The notes beneath the pieces were generated by a model, which was given only the letters and a program-made list of their open reading frames with translations, was not told where the DNA came from and did no database searches. From NCBI GenBank assembly GCA_036365515.1, contig CM070873.1:221266376-221330375 (forward strand): a stretch of DNA of 64,000 bases, read 5' to 3'. Of this stretch, positions 35,301 through 47,300 are shown in pieces. This DNA comes from Torymus aiolomorphi. Taxonomy: Eukaryota > Arthropoda > Insecta > Hymenoptera > Torymidae. The position numbers and the translations under genes are program-made. Numbering within the stretch: the stretch's first letter is position 1; every line of letters starts with the position of its first letter.

Positions 35301-38300
35301 AGCTTTTATGATAGAAAAATTAATTAAATTATGAATACATGCTTGTACTAGTAGTTGGACCGTGCTAAAAAGTCATGTACTAGTGGTCGAAATTGTTAGT
35401 CCCAATACTTGGACCATATAATTTGTACTCTATATTTATTTTGATTTTTATGTAAAAATAATAAAATCGTTAAATTTTGGACTAGAAATACTTTTTAACA
35501 CTAAATCAAACGTTAATAATATGAAATTACAGAAAATCAATGTATAATAATCATATTATGGTTTTCCAACCTACTAACTCTACCAATACGTAGGAACCCT
35601 AACCATCAAAACATCGGTGAAATACATAGGGCCAAGTATTGGGACATGACGTTTAAACTGGTACTAGTAGATAAACTTGAATTATTTTTATTAAAAACAA
35701 TCATTATTGGGCTTCTAACGACTGTAATTGAATTCGATGCATCTTAGAAGTGTCTTAAAACTTTCAAGAGTAAAGATTTACTTCAAATTTATTTAAAAAA
35801 TACCTAAAAGGCGAGTCATGAATCCTTACGAAATCATTAAGGACCTCCCATAGAAAGCCGTGATCCCCGCGAGTAGCATTTTCAAATCGTCTTTATAAGT
35901 ATTAAATTTTCACTAAGAGTAATAATACTATTTAAACAATAAGCATTAATTATTTTAGAATCATCTTATAGAATAAAATATTATCCAACTACTACACATT
36001 CTTTAAAGTAATTGAATATTTATCTAGATGGCCACGTACTGGGCACTGGCCGTTCATTGGTACTTTTACCTTACAATTAGTGTTTACGTGTACGGAGCGC
36101 TTGACAACCGTCTTTTTCCAAATAAAAGTTTGAATATTGATTTAAAAAATATTGAAATTAGGGTTTCACATCACCTTAACTGAAAAATAACTAGCTTCTA
36201 GTTAACATTTTTACCAGGGATTATAATCCTCTCTTTAAAAAATGACGACAGAAATGTGAAGCCGAAATAAAAACTTTGCAATCCTCTCTTAAAAGAATGA
36301 TGACGGAAATGTTAAGCCGAAATAAAACCTTTGCAATTTGTCAAATCCGTTTAAACGGAGCCCGTGATTGGTCGACGCTGACTTTAGCCTTTCGCAAGGT
36401 CTTAGCTGATTGGTCCAAATAAGTCCCACAAAGTTTGGAATTATGAAATATTCAAATTAAAAATATAAGTTATAAATAGCATTACTGACTTAAAATTTGG
36501 TTTTGTATAACAAAAGGTATAACAAATTTTATCTGTAGTTATAAAAATGAAGGACTATGAATATTGTTCTGATTACAGTTAAATTTCTAACCTGAAAATT
36601 TTTGCACTGTAGGAATAAACTAAAATAAATACAATCCAAGTTTCAATAAAAATATTGGATAAATTTAAAAGTAAAATAAATTTTTAAATTCATAATATTT
36701 CAATATTAAGGTGATGCGATACCCATACTATTACTCAATTCTGGGTTCCCGTTTTCTTTTTCAATTTTAAACTTTTTGAAAAAAACTCTTTGACACGTTA
36801 TAGTTCTTTATTAAACTTAAAACGTGTCAAAGAGTTCTTTTCAAAAAATTTAAAATTGAAGGAGAAAAACGAGAACCCAAAATTGAGTAATAGTGTGGGT
36901 ATCACATCACTTTAATTGTATAATTCAAGGTAAAGGAAGAGCGCACGCAGTGCGCCTGAACTTGCTAGTGACTAATATTAATAATATGAATAGTGAATAT
37001 CCTGACTCTACGAATATTTATGCTACAAAAAAATAAAAAAAATAAATCAACGTAGACGATGTAACATCAACTTTTGATGTTACAATATTTCAATTCTCGC
37101 CTGCCCCAGACAAAGGCTTAGTTGCGTCTTATCGCCATGGCCTCTCTCGCATCTTCCAATTCTCGGTTGTCTCTCTCGCCTTGTATCGCTATTTGGACAA
37201 CTGTACCTAACCGATGACGTCGGGGGCAGCCGCAGAGGGCCCTCGCCAATGTCAACCACAGGGCTCTACAAGCCATAGCTCGCGAAGCGCATGCGCGCTA
37301 GAGCGCCGGTCGACAAGGCATCGGCAGTCATCGACGTACGCATCATCATAAGCGAGAGAGAGAGAGAAAGAGAGAGAGAGAGCGCTGTGACGCAACTAGG
37401 GCTAAGGGAGTAGCGCGAATAAGAGTGTCGGCCGCGACACTCTGTCCTGGGGCACTAACCCGCTCGCACCGGCGTGCCTGCCGACCTGCCGACTTACCGA
37501 TCTGCGACGGCGCGTTCGCGAGTGTCGAGCCTCGTGCCGGTTGCGAGTTACGATTTTGCATATATGCACTTTGGTTTTTCGTGCTGCGTTTATGCGGCTG
37601 GCGTCCAACAAAACCCGCGTGTAACTTTTGACTAAATAAATAGTGTTAAGTTTTAATCTATAAATATTGGTGTTCGCGTCACACATATTATTTGCGCCCC
37701 TTCCGAAATTGTATTTCCCCTTTCCCTCCCAATATATCTTTTCCGTAAATAAAAAACCACGTTACAACGGAAAGAGCTAATTTGTTTTTTTTTTCCTATA
37801 TCAAAAGTTTTAATCAGAGTAATTTGCATACATTAATCATCTGTTACGCGTGGATACATATTAATCATCTGTTACGCGTGGAATATGAAAGAACGAAATA
37901 AGCAAGATGTCCGATTACAATAAGACGCCGATTAGCAAAAGTCCGACCGGTGACAGCCGTGGCTTGATGTTAGCGTTTCTGACTTGTGAGTCGACGGCTC
38001 TGGTTCGATATCAGGGTCCGTCACTTTTTACTATTAAAAGTTGCGAGAGCTCACTCGTAAGAACATCGCTCACTTTGCATTAAACAAAACTGTTGATAAA
38101 CGGCAAAAGAAAATTAAAGTTCTTTTTTATTATGTATCTTTTTTATTATTTTTGTAGCATATTACAAAGTTAAAGTCACAGTTTTTATAAAAAGATCCAT
38201 TAAATTGAATAATATAGCACTTGTCATAAGAATAAGGCTATATGAGATCAAACAAAATGTATTGGGTTTCATTTTTAGATATCATAAAGTGACTCCTGAA

Positions 38301-41300
38301 GTCTGTTTCTTAGATTATCGTGGTATAGATGTAGTGCAAAAAAAAATACAAAAAAAATATAATATTTGTTTAATATGAGCGTCACGTACATCGATCGTTT
38401 ACGCACTCTCGATTTGATCTTATTTGTAAACAATTTAACATACATTACTTTTACTTCTAAATTTTTAATATAATCAATAATATAAGAACTAACGATAACA
38501 GGTTTCAAAACTTAAGGCTTATTACAAATGGACCATATTCAATAAAAAAGTGTGCCATTTATCTGCCTCAAAATATTGGGTATACAAATAAGTTTCCGCC
38601 GTTTTCAAGAGATGACTCCACCGACAAGATTACTTTGAAATCGTCAAATGTAAAATGTCACATAGAAAGTTTGGACACCTGGCAACAACATAACCTTAAA
38701 ATACTATTGACTTTGTATTGGTAGTATACATTTTTTTTTGTTCGAAAATGTCGAGTTTTGTACCGAATAAGCATCATTTGCAGGAAGTTTTGATTTATTT
38801 ATTTCATTTAAAGAAATCTGCTGCTGAGGTGCATCGGTCGCTTGTAGAAGTTTACGGTGATACTGCTTTAAGTGAGAGAAGGTGTCGTGAGTGGTTTCAA
38901 AAGTTTAAAAACGGCGAGTTTGACGTGGAAGATAAAGAACGCAAAGGAAGGCGAGTCAAGTTTGAAAACGCTGAGTTAGAGGCATTATTGGACCAAGACT
39001 CATGCCAAACTGAAGAGCAGCTCGCAGAAAGCTTTGGAGTGACTCAACAAGCGATTTCACACCGTCTCAAGACTATTGACAAAAGCAAGGAAATTGGGTT
39101 CCGCATGAACTGAAATCCAGAGACGTCGAGCGCAGTCTTTTCACGTGCGAACAACTTCTCCAAAGACAAAGTCGAAAGGGTTTTTTTGCATCGAATAGTG
39201 ACAGGGGATGAAAAGTGGATCTACTACGACAATCCAAAGCGTACGAAATCATGGGGTAAGCCCGGCCATGTACCAACTTCAACGGCCAAACCGAATATTT
39301 ATGGCAAAAAGTTAATGTTGTGCATTTGATGGGATCAGCTCGGAGTAATCTATTACGAGCTACTCCAGCCTAACGAAACTGTCACTGGAGAACGTTATCA
39401 ATAGTAACTGTTGCAATTGAGCAGAGAATTGAAGCTTAAACGCCTCCAATATGCCAAAAGACATGACAAAGTGATTTTTCAGCACGACAACGCTCGGCCA
39501 CATGTTGCAAAAGTCGTCGTCAAGGATACTTTGGAAGCTTTACAATGGGATGTCTTACCCCACCCGCCGTATTCACCAGACATTGCTCCTTCGGACTACC
39601 ACTTGTTCCGGTCGATGGCTCACGCCCTGGTCAAGCAGCACTTCACTTCTTACGAAGAAGCCAAAAATTGGGTCGATTCATGGGTAGCCTCAAAAGATGA
39701 AGAGTTTTTTCGACGTGGCATCCGAATGCTGCTAGAAAGATGGCAAAAAGTAGTAGCCAATGACGGACAATATTTTGAATAAAATGTAACGTATATTTTT
39801 TTTTACAATAAATTGATAATTTTTATAAAAAACGGCGGAAACTTATTTGTATTTACAATATTATCCCAAAATGGGTACCACAATGAGTCCTATATAGTTT
39901 TCTAAATAGAAATTTTGAATCCATATAGTTGGAAATGATTCACCTACCGGAAAAAAGATGTTAGAGAATTACATAGGTGATATTTCTTACAAGAATTAAA
40001 TTAAATTATCATTGACATACTACTTCAAACTGCTAAATCAGTACGACACTGCAGTAAACTATCAATGGAAATTAAAATGAAAAAATGCGCATATTATTTA
40101 GTCAATTTTTGACCGATGTTACCTCGTTCTTCTCCAAAATTTGTTTGATCTCTTAAACAATTGAAACGTACGTGATAATAATTGAACCGTGATAATATCC
40201 ATTTCTAAGAATAAAAAAATGATAATCTAATAAATAGGCCTAAAAACGATGAATGAAAAAATAAGACTAACCGATTATACTCTTTTCAGAGCGATGCTCG
40301 CTAGAAACGGTTCGGCAGTGGATGCTGCTCTCGCCGCTCTTATTTGTAATGGGTTGATAAACATGCAGAGCATGGGTCTCGGTGGTGGATTTATAATGAC
40401 CGTTTACGAGAAGGAGAAAAATCGCGCAGTGGTTCTGAACGCAAGGGATGCTGCGCCGGCCGCAGCTCACGCACACATGTTCGATGGGGCACCGAAATAT
40501 TCTTCTCAAGTTGGTGAGTAAAATTTAACTATAAATTGATATAGAGTATCTTTAATGATTGGCCGTTATTGTATGAATGTACGAAATGTAAACGATTGTT
40601 CTTTTAATTTGCTTCATCAGATATAACTTCATAAAATATCATACAAAATCATTCTAAATCAGTATTTATTCAATAAAGTAATAATAATAATAATAATATA
40701 TAAGGATACTTATGTAAAGATGACATTATGTTCGACGCCAAAATATTCGGTGAAGTTATTTCAGAATGAAAATGTTTTGAATATAAGCAAAATCTTTTGG
40801 TAGCTGCCAACAAATGTTGTTCATATCTATATCTCGTTGAATTAAGCAGCCACATACTTGCCCTTGCACTCTTTATGACGTACGTGTATCACGAGAGTTC
40901 AAAAGCAATGTTCCGATGTCGACTTGAAAAAAGATGCTGATGTCACGCGTACACACAAAGGATTCATAAATAAACACATTATTTATAAATGTTTATTATA
41001 TCACATAAAGGTGGATTGGCTATAACGGTTCCTGGCGAGTTGGCCGGCTACTGGGAGGCACATCAGCGATTCGGCAAGGTGCCATGGGCCGATCTTTTCT
41101 ATCCGAGCATCGACCTCTGCGAGAATGGTTATAACTTGACGAAAATCCAATACGAGGGTCTTAAGTACAATGCTACCAATGTGCTTTTAGATCCAACGTT
41201 GAGGTAACCAATTCACATTTTCCACAATTTTTGAAGCTCGTCAATAATATATGTAAAATTAAAATTTCAAATAAAAAATTACTTTGTTTCAGGGAATATT

Positions 41301-44300
41301 TTGTGAATCCAGAAACCGGTCAATTCCATAAACCCGGAACGCTTATTAAACCGAAGAAACTATGCGAAACCATGAAAATAATTGCAGAGAAAAATGCAAC
41401 AGAATTCTATAATGGTACTCTAGGACAGATGTTAGTAGAAGATATTCGAAAACGCGGCAGTATTATTACAATAAAAGACTTGAATGATTACAGGTATAGT
41501 ATTGAATACACGTTTTTGTGCAGTGTCTATATGTATCTACAGAAAATTACCCCTAACTGTGGTCGAAAAATCGTAAAAATTCAAAGTTGAAGCACACCTC
41601 CAACAACTGGTTTTTCCTATACCGTAGCAAAAATAATGCACGAAAAGCGTGTCGAACCAAGGAAATCGGCATAGTGCTTTTCAGGAAGCTACATTTAAGT
41701 TTCCTTATGGAAATTTAACATGCGAAAAATGGACGAAAAGTGGTCATTGATGATTAACCAATAGCAAGCTATTGAAGCGACAAAAACAAATTTCATGAAC
41801 AACCGATTAAAGTAGAAGAAAGGAGCTTTAATTTGAGACTAAAATCGTTGAAATCGGTCGATTCTATGCAAAGCTACGTGAATTTGAAAATGGCGAAAAA
41901 TGACGAAAAATGACCAAAATTTTAAGAATTAGTGGATTTGGAAAAAGTCGCTCATTTTTAGTCATTTTTCGCAATTTTCAAATTCACGTACCTTTGCATA
42001 GAATCGACCGATTTCAACGATTTTAGTCTCAAATTAAAGATCTTTTCTTCTACTTTAATCGGTTGTTCATGAAATTTGTTTTTGCCGCTTCAATAGCTTG
42101 CTATTGGTTAATCATCAATGACCACTTTTCGTCCATTTTTCGCATGTTAAATTTCCATAAGGAAACTTAAATGTAGCTTCCTGAAAAGCACTATGCCGAT
42201 TTCTTTGGTTCGGCACGCTTTTCGTGCATTATTTTTGCTACAGAATAGGAAAAACCAGTTGTTGGAGGTGTGCTTCAACTTTGAATTTTTACGATTTTTC
42301 GACCACAGTTAGGGGTAATTTTCTGTAGAATTCAACATATACGCATATATATTTCTATTTAAAGGTATTACGAAACTATCGATTATTTAGTCTAGATTGA
42401 ATTGAAAAGTCGAAACCAAGTTAGCTAATTATAATCTTTGATTTTTTGACGTGGAAAATTGGTACAATTTTAGGGCCAAATGGGAAGAACCTGTAGCAAC
42501 AGAATTGTATGGCGGAATGAAAGTATTCACGACAAGTCTTCCTGGAAGTGGTGGCCTGCTGTCGCTTATTCTACATGTTTTTGACGAATTTCACTTTACG
42601 CCAAACGATCTCGCCAACACCACCTCAACGATAAAAACATATCATAGGATTATAGAAACTTATAAGTACGTGTATGCTCTTAGAGCGCAATTAGGCGGCG
42701 TTAAACTACCTATGGTAAGTATTTAAATGTAAATTAATTTTACAACCTTTAATTAATTAAACTCTATTGTAGCGTAACCTAAAAATGAAAAACTCGAACA
42801 TTCATTCCCTTTTAGTTAATTAAGTAGACCAAAATACGATATATTTATCTAATTTTTGATGATAAGGTGAAAACAATAAATTTTTTCTACACGTAACACT
42901 TTCAAGTTTCGCTCAGTTAGTAAAAATATCTCAAACTCGTTAGGAGACTAGTTAAATAGCTTTTCTTGGCATTTTCACGCTCAGCGCGTGGGTTTGCATA
43001 TGCTGTCATATGCACTTTCCCATAAGACTAAAACCGTGTTGATTAACTCTATAATGCTTTGATGAACTATACCTATCCATCAATAACTTACAGACCAATC
43101 CGTTAAATGTATGCATTGTTTTAAGGTTTTATTTAAAAAACTATTGCTTACACTGTCCAAAATATCCTGAAATTTCAGATAAATTCTGTAATAAGACTTC
43201 AAAATTTTTATTAAATTTCAGTTAAATTTTTAACAGTGTATTGTTGTGTGATTCTGGTGGAATTCTCGCAACTAATGTGTGTTTTCTTAGATATTTATAG
43301 AATTATAGAGCTATAATTTTTGAAATGGTAAAAAAAACTAAGAGAATAAGATCGATCATACTTATATTATCAAACAAAAATTAACCAAGAATTTTTCTTT
43401 GCAGTTATTACAAAATTTAACGTCAAAAGACTATGCTCGTTCGATACGAAACAAAATAGATGATACTAGAACGTGGACTGATCCTGTTCATTATGGAGCG
43501 AAAAATTCGGAAAATACCGAGGACCACGGTACAGCGCATATTTCAGTGATTGGCGAAAACGGCGATGCAGTGTCTGTCACTAGTTCCGTAAACATTTAGT
43601 AAGTTTTAACGTCATGTAAATACATTAATTATTTGTAACAATAGCTATATAATTTCATTGTTTCATTGTTTCTTGTCAGCTTTGGAAGTGGCGTTATGAG
43701 CGAGAGAACTGGAGTATTAATGAATAATGGAATGGATGACTTTGGTTTGCCGGATAGAAAGGGTTATAATGGTTTGCCGCCCGATGAAAACAATTACATT
43801 GCACCTGGGAAGAGCCCACTGTCGTCGATGAGTCCAACGATTCTGGTGGACAACAAAGGCGATGTCAAAATGACAATAGGAGCTGCTGGCGCCCTCAAGA
43901 TACCTACCTCAATTTCTTATGTAAGATAATATTTTTTAGTGTTTTTTTATTACAAAAATAGAATTAAAGTCACAGCTTAGTTGAATTGATAACTTGCTAG
44001 TAAATTGCAGCTAAACTAAGCCAGAAAACTAATTTAAATTCCTTCCAATAAATAGTTAAACTGGTTTGTGATTCAAAAATATGACTAGTTTTACAGCATT
44101 AAGAAACATGTATTTGTTTTCTTAACTATCCAAATATTGAAATTCTAAATAATGTAAATATGTAATTCCACAGAACATTTAAATACTGAAATTAACTATA
44201 CTTTTATTAATGCAATTACTAACTGTATTTTGAATGAAACGTCGACTTTTCACAATATTGTAATAAATTACTTTTTAGAAACACTGAACTTGTATAATAG

Positions 44301-47300
44301 TACATTTCGACACGGGTGGGGAAGTCGATTATTTAGCTGGTGTGAGTTTTTGCACGAGCGAAGCGAGTGCGAAAAAGTCACACCACCTAAATAATCGACT
44401 TACGCACTAGTTTCGAACGGTATTTTATACCACGAGCGCCGAAAAATCATATCAAAGTTGTGATTTTGAGGTTAGAGTGGTATAAAAATACATTTAGGCC
44501 AGTAAACGAAGGTCTGAAATCGACTTTTTCGAGGGAATGGCTGCATTTTAGATAATTGGTAAAACGCACCGTCTAAAAACGATGGTCAAAAATGCAGTTA
44601 CCAAAAATGCCGGCGTCGCCACTAATTTGGCAAAAAAACCACCCCCGAAAACGGTTTTTTACCATACCCTGGCCGAAAGTACCACTTTTGCTCCCGGCTC
44701 AAAAACGCGAATGTGGTATTTTCGGCCCGGGTATGGTGAAAAATCGAATACGCAACACGTGCTCTGGACTGGCCAACTTTTTACCTCCCTAGTTGCGTAA
44801 TATATTATTTCGCTTATATCTCGAGAACAACAAGAGATATCGAAAAAAATCCCAAACAAAAGTTGTAGAGCATAAAATTTTTCATAAGGATGACCTGTCA
44901 CTTTTTTGTTTTTGATAAAATTAAGTTTGAGAAAAGCATGCAGAAGTTGCAAACTTGAACGCTTCGGCAGCTCCCGGCAGCGCTATGATGGATTCGCCGC
45001 TCGTAGCTGTGTTATACATATGATGCCGCAGTCGCGTGGCCAGGCCCCGCCTCCCGCCTCCTTGGAGCGCTCACGGTTTACAACTTCTACGTCCTTTTCT
45101 CAAACTTAATTTTATCAAAAACAAAAAAGTGACAGGTCATCCTCATGTAAAATTTTACGCTCTACAACTTTTGTTTGTTTGGGACTTTTTTCAATATCTC
45201 TTGCCGTTCTTTAGATATAAGAGAAAAACCGTTTTCGAGGGTCGTTTTTTGCCAAATTAGAGGTGACGCTGGCGGTTTTGAAAGCTGGATTTTTGACCAC
45301 CGTTTTTAGACGGTGTGTTTTACCAAATATGAGACCTTCATTTACTGGCCAACATTATCCCTGGTAGAAATTTTCTCTATTGGAAATGGCCAGGAAAATA
45401 ATAAATAGCTAGTAAAAACAGTTAATTTCTGGCTAATGATAAAACGATTTTTCCGGTCATATTTTCTATTTAATGCAGATAACACAATCTTAAAATGTTT
45501 TTACTAAATTTCCTCTGTAATTTGATCATTTATTTAAAAACAAATATTAAAAAAAGATAGCTAACAAAAATGTAGACACGAATTATTGGTATTTAATTCG
45601 TATTTACGAAAACAATGATTTTTCCGTTTGATTCTGTCTCTCTGACTCCTTGCCATAATAGCAAGTCCCTTACTTTCTTAACTAAAAAACTGACAAACTT
45701 TGATATCTTTTAAATACTCATAAATAAGCTAATGTAAATTTGTGAAAAAACTTATTCTATTATTCGGTCTATTAAATGTCGAATATGATCGGAAAAATCG
45801 TTTCATTGATGGATAGAAATGGCCAAGAAAGGTGTCTACTTTTTAACGATTATTGGGTAACTAGTTATTTATTAGGTAAATGATGGAATCGATTTCCACC
45901 AGGGTAGTATTAAAAGTATTTTGTACTTCTGAAAGCACAGGCTAAAAAAGAAGTGGTTGATTACAGAGGTAGGCATCATTCGAAAAATTATTCGAAAAAA
46001 GTATTCGATGAATAATTTTTCGAATATTTTTCAAAACAAGTCTAAAGCTCTAGTTTTTATACAAAACGTGTTTATAACACAAAATTATCTCATTGCATTT
46101 AATATTTACCGAAATAAATGCTTATTTGAAAAACAATTTTCGGACGAATAATGCCTATATCTCTCGTTGATTATTAATCAATCGCGTCCGGTTAATTTCT
46201 CTGAAAATTTAAATTAAAATGCCCTTGAAAGAGGAGGGGGGTTCAAAGTTTAGACGATCCACTTTAGAATTGAAGTCAGCTCTAGACGTTCTCCATTTCG
46301 ACATAAGCTACTGCAGATTGTGCAAAATTTTGAAATTCTAAATTACGAAAATCATACACGGAGAGAAATTCCGTAGTAAAATTACTAGAGTCTATTGTAA
46401 TCATCTCACAGACTGCCCAATGTGGACTTTTTACAAGGTACTATTGTAATTTTTATAAAAATCTATCAAATTTTCGTACGTGAATCATAAAAATTACAAT
46501 AGTACTCATAAAAATTACAATAGTACATGGTAAAATTTGTTAAAAACATCGTAAAAAGTCCACTTTAGGCAGTCTGTTGATAAGATTACAATAGACTCTA
46601 GAAATTTTAACTAGGGAATTTCTCTCCGTGTATTATCGAATGTAACAATTCACCTACTGTCCAAAACATTGAATTTCATTAATAGAATTTTAATAGGGAT
46701 ACAATAAAGATATTTCGAAATAATTCATTAGTAATAAGTTATATTCGTTTTAAAATAGTCTTGATGAAATTCGATGTTTTGGACAGTAGATGAATTGTTA
46801 CATTCGAAAATATGATTTTCGTAATTTAGATTTTCGAAATTTTGCACAACCTGCAGCAGCTTATGTCGGAATGGAGAACGTCTAGAGTTGACTTCAATTC
46901 TAAAGTGGATTGTCTAAACTTTTGACCCCCCCCCCCTTGTAACATTTTTTGTTAACAACTGCTTGAAGTGATAGCAACGAAGCTCGCTCGATTTGAAATT
47001 AAGATTCAGCTAATTAAATGCACGACGATGCTCTATTAATGCGCCTCTTTATGGAACCCGGAATTGACTCGTCTGTTGTGACAGGTGATAGCGAGGTACC
47101 TCTGGATGGGCAACACGGTAAAGGAAGCCGTGGACGCACCACGCATACATCACCAGCTCTACCCGATGTCGGTAGCCTACGAGTACGGCATGCTGAAGCC
47201 AGTTGTCGACGGGCTGAAGGCCCTCGGCCACAAGCTTTCACGTTACAGGGACCGCGGCAGCGTCATCTGCCTGCTCGTCAAGAGCAACAGCACCATTTAT

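Larger units (their letters stand above)
34201..36961. mobile_element. Large foldback element in GGT intron 2
   Basis: The arm 34201-34690 (GTTCAGGTGCACTGCGCGCG...) is repeated inverted at about 36232-36961 (...GCGCACGCAGTGCGCCTGAAC). The loop is occupied by an independent element (34688-36219) and the right arm by a TTAA-flanked MITE (36710-36911). Neither insertion is present in the opposite arm, which gives the order of insertion. Confidence 0.75.

Noticed and set aside
44582..45260. Several 60-97 codon frames in GGT intron 8
   Set aside because: They run through inverted arms of a foldback and are mirror images of one another.
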